Shown here one piece after another: positions 9,123 through 15,762 of a stretch of 25,648 bases of DNA; position 1 is the first letter of the stretch, and each line of letters begins with the position of its first letter. The notes below the pieces were generated by a model. That model had not been told where the DNA came from. It was given only the letters and a program-made list of their open reading frames with translations, and ran no database searches. This stretch comes from an uncultured Eubacterium sp. GTDB lineage: Bacteria > Bacillota > Clostridia > Lachnospirales > Lachnospiraceae. The DNA lies in assembly GCA_910586045.1 (NCBI GenBank), contig CAJUIH010000038.1, forward strand, positions 1 to 25,648. The letters run 5' to 3'. The position numbers were made by a program, and so were the translations under genes.

Positions 9123-9874
9123 TGACATTGGTTACCATGCTTGTATACAGTTTAAGGCGCAGGGAAACACAGCCTTTTGCACGGATGGTAAAAGAGATCT
9201 TTGCGTATTTGTCCGAAGAAGAATTAAATCTGCACTGTTTTTGCGCGCCCGCGCTGCTGACGGAGTTTTTAGAGCAGGGCCCGCTGCTGGATCTGGCCTG
9301 TATCGGCGTTGTGGGAAAGGAAGAAATCGCGCTGCTGCACCGGATCCGGAAACTGTACGCACAGGCGCAGCTTTTGCTGGTTGCGGACGCTTCGATTTCC
9401 CCGATGGAATACCTGACGCCGCAGATCCGGGCGGCTTCCCTGCTGCTGTACCCTTACGAGGAAAAGCAGAAAGAAGAAGTACTGCGCGCCTTTTTAAGGA
9501 GCTGCCTGTTCGAACGGCAGGAGCCTTTAAAGGAAAAAGATTTCCTGGTCGTGGAAAACCGCGAGGGCAGGATCCGGATCCCGTTTTCGCAGATTTATTA
9601 TATCGAAGTGCGGGAGCGCAAGATCTTTATCCGGATCAAAAATAAGGAATACAGCAAATATGATTCCATGGAGCATATGATGACGCAGCTCCCGGAGGGC
9701 TTTGTGCGCTGCCACAGAAGCTTTGCGTTCAATATCCGGCATCTGGAACGGATCCGCCTGTCGGAAAACACGGTATATCTGGAGCACGGCATGGCTGTTC
9801 CGTTATCCAGAAGCTATAAATCAGCAGTAAAGGAGTATATGCATGGAAAGCACGCGGGACGGGAGTCCGGATGA
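9122..9874 (+). CDS. LytTR-domain regulator with degenerate receiver
   Basis: About 250 residues. The C-terminal ~100 residues form a LytTR DNA-binding domain: DFLVVENREGRIRIPFSQIYYIEV, an internal RERKIFIRIKN strand, then FVRCHRSFAFNIRHLERI and VPLSRSYK. The N-terminal ~120 residues have receiver-like spacing (LDLACIGVV, LLHRIRKLY, LLLVADASIS) but the position where a phospho-accepting Asp should end the third strand is hydrophobic or Gly, so phosphorylation by a histidine kinase is unlikely. Start choice is uncertain: ATG 9122 overlaps the essC stop with AGGAGG only three bases away, while TTG 9128 has ideal spacing of about eight bases. It probably regulates this locus; no LytTR direct-repeat site was identified. 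Confidence 0.85.
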   Translation: MTLVTMLVYSLRRRETQPFARMVKEIFAYLSEEELNLHCFCAPALLTEFLEQGPLLDLACIGVVGKEEIALLHRIRKLYAQAQLLLVADASISPMEYLTPQIRAASLLLYPYEEKQKEEVLRAFLRSCLFERQEPLKEKDFLVVENREGRIRIPFSQIYYIEVRERKIFIRIKNKEYSKYDSMEHMMTQLPEGFVRCHRSFAFNIRHLERIRLSENTVYLEHGMAVPLSRSYKSAVKEYMHGKHAGRESG

Positions 9875-10514
9875 AAACGAAAACGGTTATGAAGTGTATT
9901 ATATCAAGGAATCCGGTTTCAAACTGCTATTGGCAGGACTGGGCCAGCCGGGCTGGTACGGCCTATTTTCCGAAGAACCCCAGGCGGGTGAGAAACAGGA
10001 GCCGGCGGTAAACACGATCCTGGCCGACCTGTACCAAAACGGCGTCATAGACTGGGACGGCGGGGGAGTGGCGGTGCGTCCGCCCTATGCGGACATGCTC
10101 TCCTGCATGCTGGAAAAAAAGAGGTGCGTAACCATACAGCCCCAGGATCCCGCGGCTTTGATCCGCTGCTGTTACCTGTCCGCCCGCGCGGTTGTACAGA
10201 CGCAAAAGAGCCGGCGGGAAAAGCAGACGCTTGGGCTGGCGTATGTATCGCGGCGGCAGTGGATGCGCCTGCTGGAGGAAGAGCTTGTCCGGATGGAAAC
10301 GGGGGAGCACACGGGGTTTTGTGTACGGCACAGCGAAAACGGGCGGATCGAAAGGCAGATGCAGGTACAAAGGGACGGGCTGCGCTCGTTTCAGATCACA
10401 TGGGACAAAGAGGGAGCCGGGATACGCTGCATGCAGGATGAATTGGGAAAAAAACTGGGGGAGCTGCTTTGGGCGGACAGCCGCGGGCAGCTTTCCCAAA
10501 AACAGGGGGAATAA
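9843..10514 (+). CDS. Unidentified 223-residue protein of the secretion operon
   Basis: Not recognised with confidence. The protein is soluble, with no signal peptide or membrane span. It starts with an acidic, Asn/Glu-rich leader, then a mixed region (GFKLLLAGLGQPGWYGLF), a winged-helix-like segment (NTILADLYQNGVIDWDGGGVAV) and a helical plus strand-rich C-terminal half ending in polar residues. The overall layout vaguely recalls EspG-type substrate chaperones of mycobacterial ESX systems, but no diagnostic motif supports it. The start at 9843 lies 32 bases inside the LytTR gene and has AAAGGAG seven bases upstream, showing translational coupling. It sits between the regulator and esaB, so a cytoplasmic accessory or chaperone role in secretion is the best guess. 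Confidence 0.6.
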   Translation: MESTRDGSPDENENGYEVYYIKESGFKLLLAGLGQPGWYGLFSEEPQAGEKQEPAVNTILADLYQNGVIDWDGGGVAVRPPYADMLSCMLEKKRCVTIQPQDPAALIRCCYLSARAVVQTQKSRREKQTLGLAYVSRRQWMRLLEEELVRMETGEHTGFCVRHSENGRIERQMQVQRDGLRSFQITWDKEGAGIRCMQDELGKKLGELLWADSRGQLSQKQGE

Positions 10515-10519
10515 GCGCA

Positions 10520-10768
10520 ATGATATTGGCGGACATTTATATACCTGCCGTGGATGCAAATTATGATTTTATGCTGGACGAAAATGTACCGGCGCTGCAG
10601 GTAATGGAAGAAATCAGCGAAATGATTTCCAAAAAGGTCAAAGAGAAAAAACCGGAGAAGATCACGGATTTTGTCTTATATTCCATGGATACCGGCACGC
10701 TGCTCGACCACAGCCTGAGTTTGTACGCAAACGGAATCCGTGACGGCAGCCGCCTGATTTTTGTCTGA
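10520..10768 (+). CDS. esaB: EsaB/YukD ubiquitin-like type VII secretion protein
   Basis: An 82-residue small cytoplasmic protein with the length and pattern of YukD/EsaB: a first strand MILADIYIPAVDANYDFML, the central helix LQVMEEISEMISKKV, and a closing strand region with LYANGIRDGSRLIFV, the typical ubiquitin-like ending. The frame is open from 10469, but ATG 10520 follows AGGGGGA with nine bases of spacing and gives the family length. EsaB is a regulatory/structural partner of the EssC apparatus in staphylococci and bacilli. Its place five bases after the preceding gene fits one operon. Confidence 0.9.
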   Translation: MILADIYIPAVDANYDFMLDENVPALQVMEEISEMISKKVKEKKPEKITDFVLYSMDTGTLLDHSLSLYANGIRDGSRLIFV

Positions 10769-10936
10769 ATATGCCGTTTAGACATACAGACAGGTCAAAT
10801 ACGGCAGAAATGCGCCCTAGGTGAAAAAAGCTGGTATAGTCATAACCAACAGGAGCAGACAAATAAAAACAGCCGTAAAGCAAGGCAGAAACGTCATCTA
10901 GGACGTAGGGAAACCGTTTCGCATGGAGGAAGACAA
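10769..10936 (+). other. Intergenic segment before the Esx cluster
   Basis: This 168-base gap is the first substantial break in the gene string. A 6-bp inverted repeat (TGCCGT 10772-10777 with ACGGCA 10801-10806) spans a 23-base loop but lacks a T tract. TATAGT at 10835-10840 could be a -10 element, but no matching -35 is visible. GGAGGA at 10925-10930 serves the next gene. A promoter here is possible, not demonstrated. Confidence 0.35.
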
Positions 10937-11278
10937 ATGGAAGCGAAGATGCACAAAAAGCAGCTACGGCGTCTGGCGCAGGAGATGGAACAGTGCGGCC
11001 AAAAGCTTTCCTCCCATAGCAGCCGGCTGGACGATTTGTGCGAAAGCCGCTACAGCCAGCCGTTAGAAAAAAAGCTGCGCGCGCAAAGCTCCTTTTTAAA
11101 AAAACAGGCGGGCCTTTGCAGGGACCTGGCAGCCGTACTTGAGCAGGCCGGCTATCTGTATGAAAAGGCCGAAGAGTCGATTATACAGGCCGCGGAAGCC
11201 GACGCGGGCAAACAGGAAGAAACACTGCGGGCGGTCAGCCTGGCAGGCATGGCGCGCATTCCGGTCCGCCTGCGGTAA
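10937..11278 (+). CDS. WXG100-like helical protein without the WXG turn
   Basis: A 113-residue, highly charged, almost wholly helical protein with no signal peptide. Two long helices are predicted, broken around CESRYSQPLEKK, at the place where WXG100 proteins carry their turn, but there is no W-x-G. The second helix ends in LYEKAEESI, matching the YxxxE export-signal pattern seen in the downstream WXG100 proteins. GGAGGA lies six bases before ATG 10937. It opens the cluster of Esx-like genes. Best guess: a divergent WXG100-superfamily substrate or heterodimer partner; alternatively a cytoplasmic helical chaperone. Confidence 0.6.
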   Translation: MEAKMHKKQLRRLAQEMEQCGQKLSSHSSRLDDLCESRYSQPLEKKLRAQSSFLKKQAGLCRDLAAVLEQAGYLYEKAEESIIQAAEADAGKQEETLRAVSLAGMARIPVRLR

Positions 11279-11318
11279 AACACAGTTCCCGTAAAGCCGG
11301 GCAGGGAAAGGGGCAGCA

Positions 11319-11621
11319 ATGGCAGATACGATCAGAATCAATACAGACAGGCTGGGGATCGACGCCGAACGCATCCGGGGTATGATCCAGGCCATTACCA
11401 AAGGAATGGAAGAGATCAGACAAAGCGCCGCCGCGTTGGAAACGATGTGGGAAGGCACAGGCAGCGACGCGTTTTACAAAACATTTTGGGACGATATGCA
11501 GACCGTTGCCGTAGCAGTCCAGGAAATGGAACAGATTTATGACTATGACGCGAATGCGAAAAAGCAGTATGAGCAGTGTGAACGAAAAGTTGCTTCGCTG
11601 ATTGCGGAAATCAGGGTGTAG
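11319..11621 (+). CDS. WXG100 (ESAT-6-like) family protein
   Basis: A 100-residue helical-hairpin protein. The first helix (residues about 7-40) and second helix (about 50-95) flank the hallmark turn MWEGTGSDAF with W44-E45-G46. A YxxxE pattern (YEQCE) follows in the C-terminal helix, as in type VII export signals. No signal peptide, as expected for an EssC-dependent substrate. AAAGGGGCAGCA before ATG 11319 contains the ribosome site. It lies 40 bases after the previous helical gene and about 85 before the next. Confidence 0.9.
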   Translation: MADTIRINTDRLGIDAERIRGMIQAITKGMEEIRQSAAALETMWEGTGSDAFYKTFWDDMQTVAVAVQEMEQIYDYDANAKKQYEQCERKVASLIAEIRV

Positions 11622-11706
11622 AGCCGTTTTCCCAAGAAACAGTTTCCGACTACGAAAGCAAGGGGCAACAGGAATCAAATGTATGTAGGTGGCAGGAGGG
11701 ATGGAA

Positions 11707-12024
11707 ATGTCGGATGTCCGGCTGCGTGTATCCGCGGATGAATTACGCAAAAGAGCGGCACAGATGGAACAGCAGATCAAAAATGTGGAAAAAAACTGGA
11801 ACAGCCTGTGTGAGACGGCCGGCGCTTCGCGATATTACTGGGAAGGGGAAGCCGCGGATTACGGACGCAGGCTCTTAGAGGAAACAAAGCAGGACGTAGG
11901 GGCTGCGCTTGGCCGCCTGCGGGCGCACCCGGCCAATCTAATGGAAATGGCGGGCGTCTATGTACAAGCAGAGGAAAAAGCGGCGGCGCTGGCAAAATCC
12001 CTGCCGGATCATGTGATTTTGTAA
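11707..12024 (+). CDS. WXG100-like family protein
   Basis: A 105-residue helical hairpin with the turn YYWEGEAAD (W45-E46-G47) and a C-terminal YVQAE matching YxxxE. The longest frame starts at GTG 11689, but AGGAGGG at 11694-11700 would then lie inside the gene; ATG 11707 is six bases after it and is chosen, giving the start MSDVRLRVSADEL, typical of the family. The middle contains extra aromatic residues and a Pro (RAHPANL) in the second helix, so it is divergent. Its neighbour at 12040 is 15 bases downstream; the two may form a heterodimer. Confidence 0.82.
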   Translation: MSDVRLRVSADELRKRAAQMEQQIKNVEKNWNSLCETAGASRYYWEGEAADYGRRLLEETKQDVGAALGRLRAHPANLMEMAGVYVQAEEKAAALAKSLPDHVIL

Positions 12025-12039
12025 AGTGGGGTAGGAACG

Positions 12040-12354
12040 ATGGCAAAGACAATGGACCTGATTGAAATGGACTTTCAAAACGCCGTAAAAGCAGCGGATG
12101 AATTAGAACAGATTGCGAAAAACCTGCATACACTGGCAGACAGCCGTTTCCAGTCGTGCCTGTCCGGGATCGCGGCGAATTGGAAAGGGGAAAACGCGGC
12201 GGCATTTTGTAAAAAAGGGAGCATTGTCGGGGACCATATCCTGGATTCCGCGTCCGACCTTAGAAATGCGGCGCAGACACTGCGCGAGATGGCGCGCAAT
12301 CTGTACGAGGCGGAAAAGAAAAATTATGAAATAGCGAAAAACAGGGAAATATAA
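12040..12354 (+). CDS. WXG100 family protein
   Basis: A 104-residue helical hairpin with the turn IAANWKGENAAAF (W48-K49-G50). The C-terminal helix is rich in charged residues and has NLYEAEKKNYEIAK, which only approximates YxxxE (the fifth position is Lys), unlike the other cluster members. The ribosome site GTGGGGTAGGA lies just before ATG 12040. It is separated by 15 bases from the preceding WXG100-like gene, so the pair is probably co-translated and could dimerise, with the export signal supplied by the partner. A 305-base gap follows. Confidence 0.88.
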   Translation: MAKTMDLIEMDFQNAVKAADELEQIAKNLHTLADSRFQSCLSGIAANWKGENAAAFCKKGSIVGDHILDSASDLRNAAQTLREMARNLYEAEKKNYEIAKNREI

Positions 12355-12659
12355 CGAAAAACAGCAGGCGAAAAAGGAATCGCCAGGAACCTGGAATTAT
12401 AAAAAATGAAGATAACAAAAATGGAAAAGAATCAAACATAGAAAAATGATAGGAACGAATGCCAAACTGGCATTTAGCAGAATCAGGGCCGAGTTGAATA
12501 CAAGATACAGAAAAAAGAGCAGAAGCAACATGTTGTTTCAGATAAAGATTCAGATCAATGACAAGCGCTGATTGGAGATCGATTGAAAGGATTTTAAAAG
12601 GATCTTAGATGTAGCCATACATTTCAAGATAAATAAAAAAAATAAAGGAGGTCATACAT
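12355..12659 (+). promoter_or_regulatory. 305-base non-coding, A-rich leader before the main esx genes
   Basis: No convincing gene is present on either strand. The segment is clearly richer in A than its surroundings. It holds several small inverted repeats: GGCGA/TCGCC (12367-12371 with 12380-12384), CCAGG/CCTGG (12383-12387 with 12390-12394), AATGCCA/TGGCATT (12458-12464 with 12468-12474, loop AAC) and the palindrome CAACATGTTG (12526-12535). A weak promoter candidate is TTGAAA (12583-12588) with TAGATG 17 bases later (12606). It ends in an almost perfect ribosome site, AAAGGAGGT. It most likely carries a separate strong promoter or long 5' untranslated region for the two canonical esx genes. 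Confidence 0.5.
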
Positions 12660-12974
12660 ATGGCATCAGTAAATCAATTTACCGTAACACCGGCACAGCT
12701 TAACCAGAAAGCAGGGGAACTGCGTCAGAATAACCGCAACCTGACCACACAGATCGAAAATCTGAGAAACCAGCACCAAGCATTAAACGGCATGTGGGAA
12801 GGCGATGCAAAGAACGCGTTTGACAAAGCATTTAATCACGACATCCAGCAGATGCAGAATTTCTACAAAGAGATTGAAAACTATGTGGCAAAACTGACAG
12901 AAGTTGCAAAAAATTATGAGCAGGCAGAGGCAAGGAACGTAGAAACAGCGTATGTGAGAACTTCTACTAAATGA
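12660..12974 (+). CDS. WXG100 protein, EsxA-like (most canonical)
   Basis: A 104-residue small secreted helical-hairpin protein and the closest to the classical EsxA pattern: N-terminal helix from VTPAQLNQKAGEL, the turn ALNGMWEGDAKNAFDKAF (W46-E47-G48), a second long helix, and the export motif YEQAE (from Y86) before a disordered tail. The AAAGGAGGT ribosome site, long leader and A/T-richer, codon-balanced sequence suggest high expression, unlike the upstream cluster. It is expected to be exported by EssC as a dimer and perhaps to be a structural or co-secreted component. The next gene, another WXG100, follows after 86 bases. Confidence 0.95.
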   Translation: MASVNQFTVTPAQLNQKAGELRQNNRNLTTQIENLRNQHQALNGMWEGDAKNAFDKAFNHDIQQMQNFYKEIENYVAKLTEVAKNYEQAEARNVETAYVRTSTK

Positions 12975-13060
12975 ATGCCATCAAGATACTGAAAAATTAA
13001 CGATATTTAAATGCGTTGTTTGGATTTATTCATTAAAATTAAGAAAGAGAGGGAACATAA

Positions 13061-13378
13061 ATGACAGGAACATTAAAAGTAACACCAGCCAGATTACGGA
13101 GCACATCAGAAAGCTTTCGCTCTACAGGCCAGCATATCCAAAGAATGACACAGTCTATGACAAACGTTGTAAACCAGTTATCCGGCAGCATTTGGAGCGG
13201 TGACGCGGCGGATGCATATAAAAGGAAATTCGGCCAGTTGCAGGACGACATCAACCGCATGTCAAAAATGATCAACGAGCATGTGACGGACTTAAATGCA
13301 ATGGCAGGCGAATACGAACGCGTAGAAAACGCAAACAAGAATCTGGTTAATTCCTTAAAAGAAGATGTAATCTCATAA
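13061..13378 (+). CDS. WXG100 protein, second canonical Esx
   Basis: A 105-residue helical hairpin: KVTPARLRSTSESFRSTGQH, turn GSIWSGDAADAYKRKF (W45-S46-G47), then a second helix ending in YERVE (YxxxE). The VTPA-R-L start and WxGDA turn closely parallel the preceding gene, suggesting an ancient duplication and possible homo- or heterodimers. The ribosome site AAGAGAGGG precedes ATG 13061. A hairpin 19 bases after its stop may set the end of an abundant short transcript covering this gene and the previous one. Confidence 0.95.
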   Translation: MTGTLKVTPARLRSTSESFRSTGQHIQRMTQSMTNVVNQLSGSIWSGDAADAYKRKFGQLQDDINRMSKMINEHVTDLNAMAGEYERVENANKNLVNSLKEDVIS

Positions 13379-13396
13379 TTTCAAATAAGACTATAA

Positions 13397-13426
13397 CAAT
13401 AGGACGCTTGCAAAAGCGTCTTATTG
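13397..13426 (+). terminator. Hairpin after the esx pair (partial terminator or stabiliser)
   Basis: A 13-bp stem (13397-13409 with 13414-13426; one G-U pair) is closed by the tetraloop GCAA, which fits the stable GNRA class. There is no clear T run after the stem (TGGCAG follows), so it is more likely a leaky terminator or 3'-end stabiliser than a full stop. It separates two small, probably highly expressed genes from the long pseudoprotease gene. Confidence 0.6.
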
Positions 13427-13449
13427 TGGCAGTTATGGGGAAGCGTAAA

Positions 13450-15402
13450 ATGGCGAAATTAAAAAAATCAGGCATGCAGACAGGGCTGGCCGCGCTCTTT
13501 TTGAGTATCAGCCTGGCCGGGCAGGTATGGGCGGCCGGGCCTGCGGACGGACAGGCGGGAGTACCGTATGACAGCCAGACAGCAGATCCAGGACAGGCAG
13601 GCGTATCATCCGCCGGACAGGCCGCAGACCCGGGACAGGCAGGAATGCTGGCCGCCGGACAGGCCGCGGATCCGGGACAGACAGGAGTGCCGACCGCCGG
13701 ACAGGCCGCGGATCCGGGGAATACAGGCGCAGGCAGCGACCAGGCGGCGGTGCGGCCCGAAGCCGGGATTATCGAAGTCGAGAGCGGGTTTGTCGATGCA
13801 AAAGGGACATTTTGGAAGATGAAGTCGGGCAGCGGCTTCCTCATTGCAAATAAAGAGCATGACACCTATATTGTGACCAACAGCAGCAATGTATCCAATA
13901 CGCCCGGAAAAATAAAAAAATTCTGTAAAAAACATGCCATCGATACCGAAAATATGCAGCTTGCCAATACGATCCGGGTCGTGGTTACCGGGGATGTGAC
14001 GGCGTCGGCGGAAGTGGTTATGAAAAGCGCCGAGCGGGATTACTGCGTGCTGTCCGCCGCCAATGTGGTCAGCCAAAAGGAATCGTTAAAAATAGGAAAC
14101 AGCGCGAACGTGCAGGTCAATGAACCGGTCTATGCCTATGGATTTCCAAAACAGACGGACGCGCAGGCGGCGCTCGAATATTCCGAGCTTGACGTGCGCC
14201 CGATTCAGGGTGCGGTGACGCTGACGGACGCGTATCAGGATAACGGCGTATATCTGGCGCATTCCGCCCCGGTGATGCAGGGGTACGAAGGCGGGCCGCT
14301 GCTGGACGCGGACGGATATGTTATAGGCCTTAACTGCAAACAGTCTCCGGAAGAGGACACCGGCATTGCTTACGCGGTACCGATTGACGAGATCAGCGCG
14401 GTTTTGGACAATTTTTCGATTTATTACGGCAGCAGGGCGATTGACGAAGCGTACGCACAGTTAACGGGCGCTTATCAGGAATGTACGCGTATTCTGGAAG
14501 CAGGCGGGTACAAACAGGAATCGGTAGAAAGGCTGCAGCAGGCGTTAGAAACGGCGGACGAAGCGATGAAACTGGAAGAACCGTCCGCGGCGGTCTTTAC
14601 AAACGCGTATCAGACGCTTTGGGCGGCGCGGGACCTGCTGGAGCCGAAGACAAAGACGCTTACCATTGTAATGGCGGTTCTCGCGGCCTGTGACGGGCTG
14701 CTTTTGATCTGGATGCTGATCCTCGCCGTAAAAAATGCGCGGGAAAAAAAGCAGATGGAAATGCAGCGGGTACAGCCCGCATATGCCGGGCAGCGCGCGG
14801 GCGCGGGTTCTGGCGGGCGGCAAGGCGCGGGTTTTCGCGGGGCAGACGCAGGTACGGGAGGTTTTGATGGCGTGCATGCGGGCATTGGCGCGGGTTCTCG
14901 CGGCATGCACGCGGGATCCGGTTACGGCGGGGCAAATGCGGGATTCGGCGCGGGTTCTGGCGGGGCAAATGCGGGATTCGGCGCGGGTTACGGCGGGGCA
15001 AATGCAGGCCCAGGCGCGGATTATAGCGGCGTAAATGCAGGTGCAGGCGCTTATGCGGGCAGGCAGAACGCGGCAAATTACAGACAGCCGGTAGCGCCCC
15101 CGGCAGGCAGGCGGCTGCGGATGATCCGGCAGAAAACAGGGCAGACCGTTGTATTAAATAAAAATCAGTTTATTATCGGAAAGAGCCAGACGCTTGCGGA
15201 TTTTGCGCTCGCGGATAACCAGACCGTCAGCCGCAAGCACGCGATGCTGTTTGAAGATAACGGCGGCTGGTACGTAGACGACCTTAATTCCTTAAACGGC
15301 ACCTGTGTCAACGGCGCGAAAGTAGTCCCAGGACAGCCGGTCAAATTAAGGAGCGGGGACGAGATCACGCTGTCTGACGAGGCATTTTTAGTGCAGGATT
15401 AG
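13450..15402 (+). CDS. Membrane-anchored HtrA-like pseudoprotease with cytoplasmic FHA domain
   Basis: About 650 residues. A signal peptide (hydrophobic part near 10-25, ending VWAAG) leads into four 14-residue repeats (33-88), then a trypsin/HtrA-fold domain: SGSGFLIAN, YIVTNSSNV, RDYCVLSA, GYEGGPLLDADGYVIGLN, GIAYAVPIDEI. The catalytic His position is Ser146, Asp197 is kept, and the catalytic Ser (GNSGGP) is Glu280, so it should be inactive. A helical segment (about 330-400), one membrane span (about 402-427), a Gly/Ala-rich linker and a C-terminal FHA domain (about 555-650; IIGKS, VSRKHA, NSLNGTCVNG) follow. ATG 13450 is chosen for its clean signal peptide and GGGGAAG upstream; ATG 13435 and TTG 13408 are alternatives. 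Probably links an outside ligand or substrate to phosphothreonine partners inside. Confidence 0.85.
   Translation: MAKLKKSGMQTGLAALFLSISLAGQVWAAGPADGQAGVPYDSQTADPGQAGVSSAGQAADPGQAGMLAAGQAADPGQTGVPTAGQAADPGNTGAGSDQAAVRPEAGIIEVESGFVDAKGTFWKMKSGSGFLIANKEHDTYIVTNSSNVSNTPGKIKKFCKKHAIDTENMQLANTIRVVVTGDVTASAEVVMKSAERDYCVLSAANVVSQKESLKIGNSANVQVNEPVYAYGFPKQTDAQAALEYSELDVRPIQGAVTLTDAYQDNGVYLAHSAPVMQGYEGGPLLDADGYVIGLNCKQSPEEDTGIAYAVPIDEISAVLDNFSIYYGSRAIDEAYAQLTGAYQECTRILEAGGYKQESVERLQQALETADEAMKLEEPSAAVFTNAYQTLWAARDLLEPKTKTLTIVMAVLAACDGLLLIWMLILAVKNAREKKQMEMQRVQPAYAGQRAGAGSGGRQGAGFRGADAGTGGFDGVHAGIGAGSRGMHAGSGYGGANAGFGAGSGGANAGFGAGYGGANAGPGADYSGVNAGAGAYAGRQNAANYRQPVAPPAGRRLRMIRQKTGQTVVLNKNQFIIGKSQTLADFALADNQTVSRKHAMLFEDNGGWYVDDLNSLNGTCVNGAKVVPGQPVKLRSGDEITLSDEAFLVQD
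13546..13713 (+). repeat. Four in-frame 42-bp tandem repeats in the pseudoprotease gene
   Basis: Four 14-residue units (form PGQAGxxxAGQAAD, the first more divergent) followed by a partial PGNTG. The last three are nearly identical at DNA level and likely to vary in number between strains. They form a flexible extracellular spacer between the signal peptide and the pseudoprotease domain. Confidence 0.85.
14797..15060 (+). repeat. Gly/Ala-rich coding repeat between membrane span and FHA
   Basis: A low-complexity stretch of about 88 residues with imperfect 10-11-residue units of the type GGANAGFGAGS. The DNA repeats match closely around 14927-15010, where GGGGCAAATGCGGGATTCGG recurs. It should act as a flexible cytoplasmic tether for the FHA domain. 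Confidence 0.8.
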
Positions 15403-15411
15403 GGAGGCGCG

Positions 15412-15708
15412 ATGGGAGAATTTGAGATTGCCTGCAGGAAAGTGGCAGGATGGGCGGAAAAAATCGATGGCTGCAGCAAAGATATCAAAAGGCAGGAAAG
15501 CCATGTAGCCGACGTTATGCATAAAATGCGCGTCCGCGGCGCGCAGACCTATGGCGTGGAGCAGGCGCTGACGGGCATTTCCGAAAACCTGCACAGGCAG
15601 CACGAGCAGATGAAGCAGTACGGGGATCTGCTGGAATCGATCGCCAGGACGTATGAGGGGACGGAAGCGGACGTATTGGAAACAGGGGCGCTTAAAAACG
15701 GACAGTGA
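15412..15708 (+). CDS. WXG100-like helical protein without WXG
   Basis: A 98-residue, charged, mostly helical protein with no signal peptide or membrane span. It starts FEIACRKVAGWAEKIDG and has a break near VRGAQTYG, where a WXG turn would be, then a long helix with HRQHEQMKQYGDLLESIARTYEGTEADV. TYEGTE matches the YxxxE pattern of the upstream Esx proteins. It begins nine bases after the pseudoprotease stop, with GGGAGGCG as ribosome site, so it is cotranscribed with it. Best guess: a divergent Esx-type substrate or partner; confidence in the family is moderate, confidence that it is a gene is high. Confidence 0.65.
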   Translation: MGEFEIACRKVAGWAEKIDGCSKDIKRQESHVADVMHKMRVRGAQTYGVEQALTGISENLHRQHEQMKQYGDLLESIARTYEGTEADVLETGALKNGQ

Positions 15709-15762
15709 ACGTGTGCATACGCGGCTGGCGGCGGTTTGGCCCGTTTGGATCAGGAGAATGTG

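Noticed and set aside
10769..10936. Strong sigma-A promoter before the first Esx-like gene
   Set aside because: TATAGT is present but no -35 at a suitable distance; recorded only as a possibility.
13450..15402. Active HtrA-type serine protease
   Set aside because: The catalytic His and Ser positions are Ser and Glu, so an active enzyme call is not supported.
15736..15762. TTG 15736 as start of the DUF6273-like gene
   Set aside because: ATG 15763 has AGGAGA at proper spacing and gives a normal signal peptide; the TTG extension adds nine residues without a ribosome site.
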